The notes beneath the pieces were generated by a model. It had not been told where the DNA came from. It searched no databases and saw only the letters and a program-made list of their open reading frames with translations. Below, one piece after another: positions 16,782 to 26,023 of a stretch of 64,000 bases of DNA. The stretch is from contig NZ_CP019688.1 in NCBI RefSeq assembly GCF_002287505.1, positions 930,001 through 994,000 of the forward strand, in the 5' to 3' direction. Origin of the DNA: Corynebacterium glaucum. GTDB lineage: Bacteria; Actinomycetota; Actinomycetes; Mycobacteriales; Mycobacteriaceae. The translations under genes were made by a program, and so were the position numbers. How positions within the stretch are numbered: position 1 is the stretch's first letter; the number at the start of each line of letters is the position of its first letter.

Positions 16782-17282
16782 GTGTCGCAACGATCGCCCG
16801 AGAACATCCTGCTTCGCCTCCCCAAGGAGGAAGAGGAGGCTGTCCGGGCGATTTACGCTGCCCTAGCGGAGCGTGGCTTCCCGCAGCAGCACCAGCGCCC
16901 GCACGTCTCGATCACCTTCGCGCCCACCATGGACACCCGGGTGGTGGGGGAAGCAGCAGAACTCCTCCCGGGGCTTTTGCCAGAAGCTTTACGACGAGCT
17001 GGCGTCGTCATCTTCGGCACTAAATCGAAGCAGACAGTGACGTGGTTGCTTGAGGCCCCGGATGAGCTCGAACGCGCAGCCCGGCGCTTAAGCGCGATGA
17101 ACCCCGACGGGCGCGGCGAGCGGTGGGTACCCCACCTGACGATGGGCTTGCGCCTGCCGAAGGCCATCGTGCCGGACTACGTCGCGGCCTTGGGAGAGGT
17201 CACCTCGCCGCACTTCACCGAAATCACCGCGGAGCGCGCTGTGTTCTACCAGCCGCGACTGGGCACCGAGTTCGCTTTCTAG
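16782..17282 (+). CDS. 2'-5' RNA ligase family (2H phosphoesterase) protein
   Basis: The 166-residue two-histidine phosphoesterase has both HxS/T signatures, HVSITF near residue 42 and HLTMGL near residue 119. It is close to the usual 165-190 residues of the family. Members act on 2'-5' or cyclic phosphodiesters in RNA or nucleotides; the natural substrate is unknown. GTG 16782 is the start. It lies between the repair genes and the accessory transporter genes, without operon partners. Confidence 0.8.
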   Translation: MSQRSPENILLRLPKEEEEAVRAIYAALAERGFPQQHQRPHVSITFAPTMDTRVVGEAAELLPGLLPEALRRAGVVIFGTKSKQTVTWLLEAPDELERAARRLSAMNPDGRGERWVPHLTMGLRLPKAIVPDYVAALGEVTSPHFTEITAERAVFYQPRLGTEFAF

Positions 17283-17307
17283 CGCCCACTTCGTAACGCC
17301 TGGCAGC

Positions 17308-18099
17308 TCAGTCGTGGCGTGGGGCGGCGCCCGCGATGCGGTCCGCCATCCAAGCTCCGTCGCGGTCGCTGCCGCGCCACGGCACCTCGCCGTTGAACGC
17401 GAGGGGTGCGTCCGACGCGGCAATCACGACGTTGCCGTAGGCGCGTCCGGCGAGCATCTCCTCCGGACCCGCCACAGCTACGTGCGCGAACACCTCCCGC
17501 AGCCCCGCGAGCTCCGCACGCGTCTCCTCCAACCCGGCGCGGTCGCCGACGTTCGCCACGTACAGCCCACCCGGCGTTAGCACCGAACGCACCGCCCGAA
17601 AGAACTCCACCGTGGTCAGCGCGCGGGGAGTGTCGGGTCCGGCGAAGACGTCGCGGGTGATTGCGTGCACAGGGGTCGGGGCGTTGGAAGGGGCGTCGAT
17701 AAGCGAATCGATGAATGCCCGAGCCTCCGCAACCTGAATGGCAACCGGCGGGTCGAATGCCCACCGAACGAGCTCCGCAAGCTCGGCGTCGATCTCCACC
17801 GCGACCTGCTCGCCGCCGAAGCGATGAGCGAAATAGCTCGGCAGCGCGCACCCGGCCGCACCGAGATGCACCGCGCCCTCAGGGCGCAGCGCGTGCGACT
17901 CCGCAAATCCTGCGATCCAGCGCATGTAGTCGTACTCGAGCACCTCGGGCGCGCCGGGCACGACATACGACGACGGCACGCGGTTGACCTCGAGCACGTA
18001 TCCGCCGTCGCGCGCCGGGTCCGCGACGATCGATGCCTCGCCAGTGTAAATCGGGTATGTGCCCGCGATGCGCTTCTTCGACGCCCGGGGCTTTCTCAC
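17308..18099 (-). CDS. Spermidine-synthase-like methyltransferase-fold protein
   Basis: This 263-residue Rossmann-fold protein resembles the spermidine synthase (SpeE) superfamily. It has MRWIAGFAESHALRPEGAVHLGAAGCALPSYF (nucleotide-binding glycine loop), VEIDAELAEL (acidic strand) and LTPGGLYVANVGDR. Actinobacterial members of this type often lack true aminopropyltransferase activity. The GTG start at 18099 overlaps the MFS stop by four bases (GTGA), so the two are coupled. Residues DSLIDAPSNAP arise from a dispersed-motif copy at 17694-17704. The substrate is unknown. Confidence 0.7.
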   Translation of the reverse strand: MRKPRASKKRIAGTYPIYTGEASIVADPARDGGYVLEVNRVPSSYVVPGAPEVLEYDYMRWIAGFAESHALRPEGAVHLGAAGCALPSYFAHRFGGEQVAVEIDAELAELVRWAFDPPVAIQVAEARAFIDSLIDAPSNAPTPVHAITRDVFAGPDTPRALTTVEFFRAVRSVLTPGGLYVANVGDRAGLEETRAELAGLREVFAHVAVAGPEEMLAGRAYGNVVIAASDAPLAFNGEVPWRGSDRDGAWMADRIAGAAPRHD

Positions 18100-19556
18100 T
18101 CGCTCCACGACTGCGTCCGGTGGAAGCAGCAGGCGAGCACCGCACCCGCCGCAATCACCGCGCCGGGCAGCCAGATGGTTGCGCTCATCGCCGCAGCAAA
18201 AGGTTCGTGGAGGGTTTCGGGGAGCGGTCCGCTTATCGACGCTCCGCCGCCCACCCGAGCAGCCGCATCCTCGCCCAGCTGGCGTGCCAGTTGGGCAGAC
18301 ATCATCGCGGCGATCGCGGCCGAGCCGATGACGGCGCCGATTTGGCGCATCGTGTTGTACACCGATGAGCCGGAGCCAGCGAGGTGGCGCTCCAGGTTGC
18401 GCGTGGCCACCATGGACAGCGGGCCCCACATCATCGAGTTGGCCACGCCGTAGAGCACCGAGATGGCGTACATCCAGCGCGCGTCGACGGCGGGGGTGGT
18501 GATCAGCGCCGCCGCACCGATCGAGATGGCGGCCATGGTGAGGCCCGCGATAGCGAACGGCTTCGGGTCGTGAGTATTGGTGAGCCTGCCGATAGCGGGG
18601 GAGAGGAAGAACGACACCGCACCCGACGGCAGGATGAGCAGCGCGGCGTGTGTAGGCGTGAACTCCTGGACGGTTTGGACGTAGATCATCCACGGGATCG
18701 CGAACGTAGACACCGCGAAGCCGACAGTGGCGATCACCCCGCCGGCGAGAGCGAAGTTGCGGTTGGCGAACAACTCCAGCGGCACGAGCGCGTCCGTCCC
18801 GCGGCTCGCCTGCCAGCGCACGAACAGCACCATGGCTACCGCACCGACTGCGAGGAGCGCCCACACGCGCCAATCCCAGCCAAAGTGCTGGGCCTCCTGA
18901 ATGCCGTAGACCAGGCAGAACATGCCGATTGCGCTGAGTGCCATGCCGGCCCAGTCGAAGCGCCGGTTGGTCTGCTCCAGCTTCGGCACGAAAGTCATTG
19001 CCAGGATGAGGCCGACAACGCCGACTGGCACGTTGACCCAGAAGATCCACGGCCAGCCGCCGGCGTCGACAAGCACACCGCCTAGCAGCGGGCCGGTGAC
19101 GGTGGCGAGGCCGGCGGTCGCGCCCCACACGCCCATCGCGCTGCCGCGCTGCTTCGGTGTGAAAGTGCGGATCATCACCGACATTGTCTGCGGGGTGACC
19201 AGCGCCCCGCCGAGGCCTTGGAACGCGCGGGCGGTGATCAGTGCGGCGGCTGAGCTAGCCAGCCCGCAGGCGAGCGAAGATGCGGTGAAGAGCGCGAGGC
19301 CGATGAGGTAGATCGTGCGCGGCCCGAATCGGTCCCCGAGGCGGCCAGTGATCAAAAGCGGCACCGCGTACGCCAAAAGGTACGCGCTATTGACCCAGAT
19401 GACCTCGTTATACGTCGCGTCCAGGCCTGACGAGATCGCGGGGATTGCCACCGAGACGATGGTCGAATCCACCAGGATCATGAAAAACCCCAGCATCATC
19501 GACCACAGAGCGGGCCACGGTGATGCGGATGTGGCCGTTGCAGGGGTCGTCGACAA
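18096..19556 (-). CDS. MFS multidrug exporter, DHA2 (EmrB/QacA) type
   Basis: A 486-residue, 14-helix drug:H+ antiporter with motif A LGDRFGPRTIYLIG and motif C-type GLATVTGPLLGGVLVD. MILVDSTIVSVAIPAI (motif D1) is in the first helix. It most likely exports cationic or amphiphilic compounds. The start is TTG at 19556, with AGGAGC 12 bases upstream; a one-mismatch copy of the dispersed motif (19548-19558) covers this start. It follows the DUF4185 gene by 11 bases and is coupled to the SpeE-like gene, giving a three-gene operon. Confidence 0.88.
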   Translation of the reverse strand: MSTTPATATSASPWPALWSMMLGFFMILVDSTIVSVAIPAISSGLDATYNEVIWVNSAYLLAYAVPLLITGRLGDRFGPRTIYLIGLALFTASSLACGLASSAAALITARAFQGLGGALVTPQTMSVMIRTFTPKQRGSAMGVWGATAGLATVTGPLLGGVLVDAGGWPWIFWVNVPVGVVGLILAMTFVPKLEQTNRRFDWAGMALSAIGMFCLVYGIQEAQHFGWDWRVWALLAVGAVAMVLFVRWQASRGTDALVPLELFANRNFALAGGVIATVGFAVSTFAIPWMIYVQTVQEFTPTHAALLILPSGAVSFFLSPAIGRLTNTHDPKPFAIAGLTMAAISIGAAALITTPAVDARWMYAISVLYGVANSMMWGPLSMVATRNLERHLAGSGSSVYNTMRQIGAVIGSAAIAAMMSAQLARQLGEDAAARVGGGASISGPLPETLHEPFAAAMSATIWLPGAVIAAGAVLACCFHRTQSWSE

Positions 19557-19558
19557 GC
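19548..19558 (+). repeat. Dispersed motif variant on the MFS start codon
   Basis: CGTCGACAAGC (one mismatch) followed by GAAAAGCTCC. On the minus strand it reads GGAGCTTTTCGCTTGTCGACG and so supplies both the ribosome binding site and the TTG start of the MFS gene. It may influence initiation. Confidence 0.65.
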
Positions 19559-19567
19559 GAAAAGCTC

Positions 19568-21019
19568 CTAGAAAGGCAACATCTGCTGGACCTGAGGCGG
19601 CAGCAGCGGGCGCACGGTGGGCAACGCGACGGTGGCGACACCGCCAAGCACCGCGAGGATGCTCAGCACGATTACCGCGGTGGTTGCGGAATCGTTCGAC
19701 TCAGAGGACAGGGTCATTCGCTGCGGCTTCTGCTCGACCAGAGAGTCCTCGGCCTGGGTCTCCGGGATGACCTGCGCGGCCGGGCGCTCCGTGACGGAGA
19801 GAGTCTCATCCGCAGGCAGCGCCGCAGAGTTGATGCCGAAGAACTTGTCCAAGCCCTTCACGTTGAACTGGGTGGACATGTAGCGGGCGTGGGTGTCGGT
19901 GTTCCATTGCGAGACCACGATGTCCATGTCCGCGATCGTCGAGCCTGGCACGATGTAGCCACCATACGGCTGGGAGAAATTGCCCGGGGTCTGCGCGTTG
20001 GACCAGGGGCCGTGCTTGGCCACCGTCGCCACCGGGACGTTCGCCCAATCCTGCGCGAGGGTGTCGGAGATGCGGACCTCGATTGCCAAGGTCGCCTCGT
20101 TGAACATCACCAGTACCCACTTGCCCTGGATGTAGCGCAGGTTCATTTCGCCGGCCTCGATGTTCGAGCCGCTAAGGATCGGTGCGCCCGAGTCGCCCCA
20201 CTTACCCGAAGCCGGGTCGAAGAGCTGCCACTTCGAGCGGTCCGCGATGTCCTGCTCGCGGAAGCGCGACAGGTACACCGGGTCGTCGCGCTTAAACTGC
20301 GTGGACACGACGTAGATGTAGCCGTCTGGGCCCTTCTCCCAGGAGATGAGGTTGCCCATGCCGCTCATGTAGTCGGCGGAGGTGGTGCCGATCGAGCTCC
20401 ACGACTTGCCGCCGTCGGTGGACTTGAAGATCTCGGTGTCGCGCACGTTGCCGATGCCGTGGTTCCACATCGCTTGCATGTACAGCGTGCCGTCGAGGTT
20501 GATCACGTCGGACGGAATCAGCGTGAGCTCATCCTCGTGCAGGTACCCGACGGTCTGCTCGACGCGCTCGCCGCGGTTGAGCGGGCGGATGATCTCGATG
20601 AAGCCATCTTCGTTCATGCGCGCGACGACGCCGACCGGGCTCATCCAGTCACCCTCGCCGAAGCGCTGGCCGCTGAAAGAGTCGCCGAAGATCATCGCGA
20701 ACTCGCCGCCACCCAGCGGAGCCATCGTGCCCAGGTCAGTCGCTCCGAGGCCGACGTGGCGCGAGTGCTTGCCGGCAACATCGTCCATGATCTGCACCAC
20801 GGTGCCGTCGGGCATGGTGTACGGCTGCGACGCTTGCTTCTGCGGCGGGGCGGAGTTGTCCACCGTTGGGCCGGAGGAGCTAGACAGTTCCGAACTCAAA
20901 CCGGAGCTGGAGCTTGACTGCGCGAGCGCGTCGGGCACCACCGTTGCCGTAAGGATGAGTGCGGATGCGGTGGCGGCGCTCACGGCACCGGTAAGGCGGG
21001 GAAGGGGAGTGCGAGACAT
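19568..21019 (-). CDS. DUF4185 secreted/surface protein, sialidase-like propeller
   Basis: A 483-residue exported protein. An N-terminal signal peptide ends near PDALAQS, then a Ser-rich linker. The DUF4185 domain (~65-395) contains TDLGTMAPLGGGEFAMIFGDSFSG and a BNR/Asp-box-like STDGGKSWSS. A C-terminal membrane helix (VIVLSILAVLGGVATVAL) would anchor it. No LPXTG motif is present. DUF4185 domains adopt a beta-propeller-like fold related to sugar-active enzymes; catalysis is unproven. ATG 21019 has AAAGG about 10 bases upstream. It is the first gene of the operon with the MFS exporter. Confidence 0.75.
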   Translation of the reverse strand: MSRTPLPRLTGAVSAATASALILTATVVPDALAQSSSSSGLSSELSSSSGPTVDNSAPPQKQASQPYTMPDGTVVQIMDDVAGKHSRHVGLGATDLGTMAPLGGGEFAMIFGDSFSGQRFGEGDWMSPVGVVARMNEDGFIEIIRPLNRGERVEQTVGYLHEDELTLIPSDVINLDGTLYMQAMWNHGIGNVRDTEIFKSTDGGKSWSSIGTTSADYMSGMGNLISWEKGPDGYIYVVSTQFKRDDPVYLSRFREQDIADRSKWQLFDPASGKWGDSGAPILSGSNIEAGEMNLRYIQGKWVLVMFNEATLAIEVRISDTLAQDWANVPVATVAKHGPWSNAQTPGNFSQPYGGYIVPGSTIADMDIVVSQWNTDTHARYMSTQFNVKGLDKFFGINSAALPADETLSVTERPAAQVIPETQAEDSLVEQKPQRMTLSSESNDSATTAVIVLSILAVLGGVATVALPTVRPLLPPQVQQMLPF

Positions 21020-21066
21020 CGCGATAGCTACCTTTGGCTTGCGGGGCAAAACATCTCGAATGTAGC

Positions 21067-21098
21067 AAAAATGCGGCCCGCCCAGTAGGGCGAACCGC
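21067..21098 (-). terminator. Rho-independent terminator of the cupin gene
   Basis: On the minus strand, stem GCGGTTCGCCC / GGGCGGGCCGC (11 bp with two G-U pairs) and loop TACT are followed by ATTTTTG. It lies 27 bases after the cupin stop and just before the DUF4185 gene. Confidence 0.8.
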
Positions 21099-21124
21099 GT
21101 TTCACAGGTTGCGGGGGAGGCGGG

Positions 21125-21547
21125 TTACACGCCTGCGTCCTCGTGCGGGTCGTTGTCCGCGTCGTCCTTAGTCTCGTGGCGAGTCCCCGGCTCGTGCTCC
21201 GGCGGAGCGTAGATCGAGTACAGCTTCGCCGGCTTCTCGGACTCGTTGACAAAGTTGTGCCACTTGCCGGCCGGGACGAACGCCGCCCAGTCAGCGCCGA
21301 CAACCTGGTCGACCTCGAGATCATCCTCGCTCGCGCCGATCATTGCGCGCAGCTCGCCCTCTTCGAGGCGCAGGAACTGGTCGTGGTCGTCGTGAATCTC
21401 GGCGCCGATCTCGCCGCCCGGCTGGATGGTCATCACCGTCAGCTGCAGGTTCTTGCCGGTCCACAAGGTGTCGCGGAACGCGTCGTTGGCCAGCGTCGCC
21501 TTTTCAATATCCACCACGTATGGGTTCGGGCCGTGGTCGTTGCTCAT
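21125..21547 (-). CDS. Cupin domain protein
   Basis: A 140-residue single-domain cupin. The first motif includes GAEIHDDHDQFLRLEEGEL, with histidines and glutamate as likely metal ligands. The second is around FVPAGKWHNFVN. The C-terminus is acidic and disordered. Small cupins of this type bind a metal and often act as isomerases or sensors; no substrate is evident. ATG 21547 starts the gene, which has its own terminator and stands alone. Confidence 0.8.
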   Translation of the reverse strand: MSNDHGPNPYVVDIEKATLANDAFRDTLWTGKNLQLTVMTIQPGGEIGAEIHDDHDQFLRLEEGELRAMIGASEDDLEVDQVVGADWAAFVPAGKWHNFVNESEKPAKLYSIYAPPEHEPGTRHETKDDADNDPHEDAGV

Positions 21548-21603
21548 AATCGCTCCTTCGCTCGCCGGTTAGGTACAACTCCCACCGTAGCGAAGCTTTT
21601 CGC

Positions 21604-23052
21604 TTAACGACGGTGGCGCCCACCCCCTTCACGTTCTCGCTGCTTCCGCCGCAGCCTTACCTTTTCAACCTCGGAGAGGTTGGGGTCATCCAAGTCGATG
21701 AAGAACTCCTCGTCGTCTTGGTTTTCGGGTTCATGATCTGGCTCCAGCTCGGGTTCTGGCGCCAGCTTCGGAACGGATGCGGAAGCAAGGAGCGATTCCA
21801 CCGAGAACTCCTGCGAGAAGTCTACTTGGGGCACGAACTCAGGTTCTGGGACCAGCTCTGTTTCGGGGGTGAACCCAATCTCGGGCTCGTCATCAGGCTC
21901 AGGTTCGGGCACGGCTTCCGTCTGCGAGGGCGATTCCGGTGCCGGTTCCTGCACCGCTTCCTCTGGCACAACATCTTCCGGCGCAGCGTCTTCCGGCGCA
22001 GTGTCTTCCGGCGCAGCGTCTTCCGGTGCCGAGTGTGTTCGCTCGACCGGCTCTGGGTGCTGCGGCTCCGGCACCGGTTGCGATACCGGTTGCGGCTGAG
22101 GCTGAGGCTTTGCAACCTGCACACGCTCGAACTCCTCTGTCGTAGGAGCGACGCTGTCCGGACGCTCAATCCCAGCGAGGGAGACGTACCGTGCAGTGTG
22201 CTTCGGGTGGAGGTAATCGCCAGGATCAGCAACGTGGTCACGCTCCACGCTGACGCCCCAGGTGTCGTCGGGGAACTCGATGAGTGACCACGGCTTTGCC
22301 AAACGCACGTCGGGTACTTTCAGCTGCTGCACCGGATATGCCGGGTTGTCCTCACTCGGCTCAGCTACATCGAGTGCGGCCATGCCCTGCAGTAGCACGG
22401 CGCGCGCGTATAACTGCGGAACCTGGGAATCAGTGTGGGTGGCCTGCATGTAGGAGATGAGTTGGGTCGCCTCGTCCCCACGGATCGCGCCCAGCAGTTT
22501 CGGTCCCAAGGTGATTGCAACCAGACTGCCGATGTGGTGGAGGGCTACCAGCCATTGGCCTGGCGAGCGGGCCGTGATTTCTTCTCGGGTGTATTCCCCC
22601 ATCGAGGTGTCAACGACCAGCATTTCGCCCGAAGGCAGTGTCAGGGTGTCGTCCGGCGCGTCGTTACGCGGCACGGCGAGCAATGGGGGAGGCAGCAGCA
22701 CGCGAACCGCGAACTGGCCTGCGGCCTCATCCCACGCAACAGTTGCGCTGGTTTTCGGCATCAGTAGTGACGCATCGACGCGCCGCATATCGGTGAAGCG
22801 CTCTCGATAGTAGGGATCAATCTCGCCGATCACTCGGCCTTGCGCGGTCTCCTGATCGTCGATACTCGCCCCGAGCAGACGCACCCGCCACGAGCCACTG
22901 AGCGGGTTGGGTTGAAGCAAAACCTCTTCATGCGCCATGCCAGCCATGCCGGCGAAGTCGTTGAACAGTGGTGCTTGTACGACGTTGTCAACCGGCAGCT
23001 CAACGCCTTCTCCCCAGGTCGCAGGCGCCAAAGGGTAAATCCTCGGACCCAT
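21604..23052 (-). CDS. Hypothetical protein with long acidic Pro-Glu tail
   Basis: The 482-residue product has a globular N-terminal region (~1-285) with unknown fold, beginning MGPRIYPLAPATWGEGVELP. The tail (~300-460) is dominated by Pro, Glu and Asp, including four 15-bp repeats encoding units like APEDA (about 21970-22030). A basic RLRRKQRER end closes the protein. ATG 23052 has AAGGAGG 6 bases upstream. It is cytoplasmic by appearance, with no signal peptide. The stop codon TAA lies in a dispersed-motif variant (21602-21612). I do not recognise the family. Confidence 0.65.
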   Translation of the reverse strand: MGPRIYPLAPATWGEGVELPVDNVVQAPLFNDFAGMAGMAHEEVLLQPNPLSGSWRVRLLGASIDDQETAQGRVIGEIDPYYRERFTDMRRVDASLLMPKTSATVAWDEAAGQFAVRVLLPPPLLAVPRNDAPDDTLTLPSGEMLVVDTSMGEYTREEITARSPGQWLVALHHIGSLVAITLGPKLLGAIRGDEATQLISYMQATHTDSQVPQLYARAVLLQGMAALDVAEPSEDNPAYPVQQLKVPDVRLAKPWSLIEFPDDTWGVSVERDHVADPGDYLHPKHTARYVSLAGIERPDSVAPTTEEFERVQVAKPQPQPQPVSQPVPEPQHPEPVERTHSAPEDAAPEDTAPEDAAPEDVVPEEAVQEPAPESPSQTEAVPEPEPDDEPEIGFTPETELVPEPEFVPQVDFSQEFSVESLLASASVPKLAPEPELEPDHEPENQDDEEFFIDLDDPNLSEVEKVRLRRKQREREGGGRHRR

Positions 23053-23122
23053 GGTGCCTCCTTCAGCGAATCTCATCCCGCCCCGACCCACTCAGGTTCT
23101 TCATCATACGGCAGAGCCGAGA

Positions 23123-24079
23123 CTAGGCAGTGCTTGCAGCCTCCCGGCCCGGAGCCGACTCGTCCCGTTCAGGCATGAACTTTTTCGCCAGTTGCACGAT
23201 CGCGAGCACGATGAACCCGGTGATCAGGCCAAACACCAGCGAGACGCCGGTGTCAACGAGCCAACCGGAGAATCCACCGCCGACGGTTTCGGATAGACGC
23301 TCGATGAGGTCGTGTGGCCAGTGCCAGCCCACCACCTCGTGGAGACCCCGCACGATGAGGTGGCCGCCAACCCAGAGCATGGCGATGGTGCCGATGATGC
23401 CGATGGCGCTGAGCACGTACGGCATGCCCTTAACCAACGCGCGTCCTGTCTTGGGGGCGTTGCCGCGGCGAATCATGCCGTGGCCGATGTCATCAACCTT
23501 GACCAGAAGCGCAACCGCGCCGTAGACAGCGAGGGTGATGAAGATGCCCACCGCGACCAAAACTGCGGCCTGCATCCAAATCGATTCGTTCGCGATCTCA
23601 TCGAGCGCGATAATCATGATCTCCGCGCTCAGGATGAGGTCGGTGGTGATCGCGCTCTTCACCAACGTGTCTTCGTCTTGCGGGGTCTTGTTGACGGCCC
23701 GCTCTTCCTCAGCATGCTTATCTGCGGCAAGCTTGTGCGCGATCTTTTCCGCACCCTCGAAACAGAGGTAGGTACCGCCGGCCATGAGCAGGGGAGTGAG
23801 TGCCCACGGCGCGAAAGCGTTCAGCAACAGCGCGATCGGCAGGATGATCACGAGCTTGTTGCGCAGCGAACCCTTTGTGATCTTCCAGATCATCGGCAGC
23901 TCGCGAGCCGGGGTGACATCGGAAACATACTGCGGGGTCACCGCGGCATCGTCGATGACAACGCCAGCAGCCTTGGCAGATGTTTTCGCTGAAAGAGCTG
24001 CGACATCGTCGACTGAAGATGCTGCAGTGCGTGCGATCAGCGCGACGTCGTCAAGCAAGGCGAGCAAGCCACCGGCCAT
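23123..24079 (-). CDS. DUF808 family membrane protein (YedI-like)
   Basis: The 318-residue inner-membrane protein begins MAGGLLALLDDVALIARTAA, the typical DUF808 opening. It has about six to seven helices, including the conserved PMIWKITKGSLRNKLVI, LLMAGGTYLCFEGAEK and SAITTDLILSAEIMIIALDE. The function of DUF808/YedI is unknown. ATG 24079 has AAAGGA 8 bases upstream. It stands between unrelated genes. Confidence 0.85.
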   Translation of the reverse strand: MAGGLLALLDDVALIARTAASSVDDVAALSAKTSAKAAGVVIDDAAVTPQYVSDVTPARELPMIWKITKGSLRNKLVIILPIALLLNAFAPWALTPLLMAGGTYLCFEGAEKIAHKLAADKHAEEERAVNKTPQDEDTLVKSAITTDLILSAEIMIIALDEIANESIWMQAAVLVAVGIFITLAVYGAVALLVKVDDIGHGMIRRGNAPKTGRALVKGMPYVLSAIGIIGTIAMLWVGGHLIVRGLHEVVGWHWPHDLIERLSETVGGGFSGWLVDTGVSLVFGLITGFIVLAIVQLAKKFMPERDESAPGREAASTA

Positions 24080-24130
24080 GGGCGGGTCCTTTCAGTAGGC
24101 GTAAGATGCGAGTGCACAGCCTACCGTGAC

Positions 24131-26023
24131 TTACTTCGACTTGTTCTCTACCGGCTCGTACTTCACACGGGTTCGATTGCGCTCAGCGTCCGGGTCCGGG
24201 ATTGGGATCGCCGACAGCAGCGCTTGGGTATACGGGTGCTGCGGGTTGTCGAATACAGCGTCCGACTCACCAAACTCGACAAAGTCGCCTTTGTACATCA
24301 CCGCGACGCGATCGGAGAGGTGGCGCACCACCGACAAATCGTGAGCGACAAACAAGTACGACAGCCCGAGCTCGCGCTTGAGTGACTCAAGCAAATTGAT
24401 CACGCCCGCCTGAATGGAGACGTCGAGTGCCGAAACAGGCTCATCAAGCACGATCACGGCCGGGTTGGTAGCCAGTGCCCGGGCAAGGCCGATGCGCTGT
24501 CGCTGGCCACCGGAAAAGTGGCCGGGAAAGCGGTCAATCTGAGACTCGTCGAGTCCAACAGTGCGCATGAGCTCAGTAACCCGTGCATCCTTGTCACCTT
24601 CGTACCCAAGCGCATCGAGTGGCTCGCGAATGATCTCTTTCACCGTCATGCGAGGGTTGAGCGAACTCATTGGGTCTTGGAACACCATCTGGATGTTGCG
24701 GCGTGCCTTCTGCCGCGTAGCGGTGGTGAACTTCGACGCGTCCTCACCGCAGATCACAATGCGGCTGTCTGGTGCCGGGTCAAGGTTCATAATCTCCAGC
24801 AACGTGGTGGTTTTGCCGGACCCTGATTCGCCGACAATTGCCATGCACTCGCCAGCGCGTAAGTTGAACGAAACATCCTTCACTGCATGCACAGTGCCCA
24901 CCCGCCGCTTCACCAGCGAGCCCTTGGTCAAGGGGAACTCCTTGTTCAAGTTCTCCACTTCGAGCGTGACCTCGCGTTGGTCGCGGGGGACACCGGCAAG
25001 CGAGTCGTCGGGAAGCTTCGGCGTGGGGTAAAGCGGCTTGCCGTTGAGCTTGCCGTCGTGGATTTCAGCGTGCCGGATGCAAGCGACTTCATGTGGCACG
25101 TGGCCACTGAGCGGGACCATCGGTGGTTCGCCGTCCAAACACTGCTCGATGGCGATGGGGCAGCGGGGCGCGAATTGACACCTGGGCTGCATGTTCACCA
25201 GTTTCGGTGGGGTGCCCTCAATGTAAGTTAGGGGCTCAGTTGACGGTTGATCCACACGAGGGGTCGAGCCGAGCAGACCAATCGAGTAGGGCATCTGCGG
25301 CTGGTGGAAAAGAGTATGCACATCAGTCTTTTCCACAGGCCGCCCACCATACATCACCAGTACATCATCGGCAGTCCCAGCGACGACGCCCATATCGTGC
25401 GTGATCATGATGCACGCGGCGCCAGTTTCGCGCTGAGCGACCTTGATCACGTCGAGGATCTGCGCCTGGATAGTGACATCGAGCGCAGTGGTGGGTTCGT
25501 CGGCAATGAGCACTTTCGGGTTGTTCGCGATTGCAATCGCAATGACAACTCGTTGGCGCATACCCCCGGAGAATTCGTGGGGGAACGACTTCAAGCGCTT
25601 TTGCGGTTCGGGGATACCAACGAGGTCGAGTAGCTCCGCCGCCCGGCTTAGTGCCGCCTTCTTTGAGATGTTGTTGTGTGCTTGGAGGGCTTCGACAAGT
25701 TGCGTGCCGATGTCGTATACCGGCGTGCGTGCTGAAAGCGGATCCTGGAAGATCATGCCGATTTCATTGCCGCGGATCTTGGACATCTGCCTGTCCGTTT
25801 TAGTCAGCAACTCCTCGCCGCCGTACATCACAGAGCCGGTGACTTTTGCATACTCAGGAAGTAAACCCATGATTGCCATCGAGGTCACGGACTTGCCTGA
25901 ACCGGATTCACCCACGATGCCTAGAGTGCGGCCGCGGTAGAGATCAAAGTCAACGCCGCGTACCGCTGAGACCACACCTGCTTCTGACGGAAATGACACG
26001 TTGAGGTCGCGGACTGAGAGCAC
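24131..26023 (-). CDS. Fused dipeptide/oligopeptide ABC transporter ATPase (DppD-DppF type)
   Basis: The 630-residue protein has two full Opp/Dpp-type ATPase domains. The first (~1-330) has GESGSGKS, FSGGMRQR, LIADEPTTALD and a cysteine-containing C-terminal segment PRCQFAPRCPIAIEQC, like the Fe-S site of OppD. The second (~350-620) has GESGSGKTT, FSGGQRQR and IVLDEPVSALD. It would power peptide import. No permease or binding-protein gene is next to it. The only usable start is GTG 26023, although family-like residues continue in frame back to a TGA at 26057-26059. Confidence 0.88.
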   Translation of the reverse strand: MLSVRDLNVSFPSEAGVVSAVRGVDFDLYRGRTLGIVGESGSGKSVTSMAIMGLLPEYAKVTGSVMYGGEELLTKTDRQMSKIRGNEIGMIFQDPLSARTPVYDIGTQLVEALQAHNNISKKAALSRAAELLDLVGIPEPQKRLKSFPHEFSGGMRQRVVIAIAIANNPKVLIADEPTTALDVTIQAQILDVIKVAQRETGAACIMITHDMGVVAGTADDVLVMYGGRPVEKTDVHTLFHQPQMPYSIGLLGSTPRVDQPSTEPLTYIEGTPPKLVNMQPRCQFAPRCPIAIEQCLDGEPPMVPLSGHVPHEVACIRHAEIHDGKLNGKPLYPTPKLPDDSLAGVPRDQREVTLEVENLNKEFPLTKGSLVKRRVGTVHAVKDVSFNLRAGECMAIVGESGSGKTTTLLEIMNLDPAPDSRIVICGEDASKFTTATRQKARRNIQMVFQDPMSSLNPRMTVKEIIREPLDALGYEGDKDARVTELMRTVGLDESQIDRFPGHFSGGQRQRIGLARALATNPAVIVLDEPVSALDVSIQAGVINLLESLKRELGLSYLFVAHDLSVVRHLSDRVAVMYKGDFVEFGESDAVFDNPQHPYTQALLSAIPIPDPDAERNRTRVKYEPVENKSK

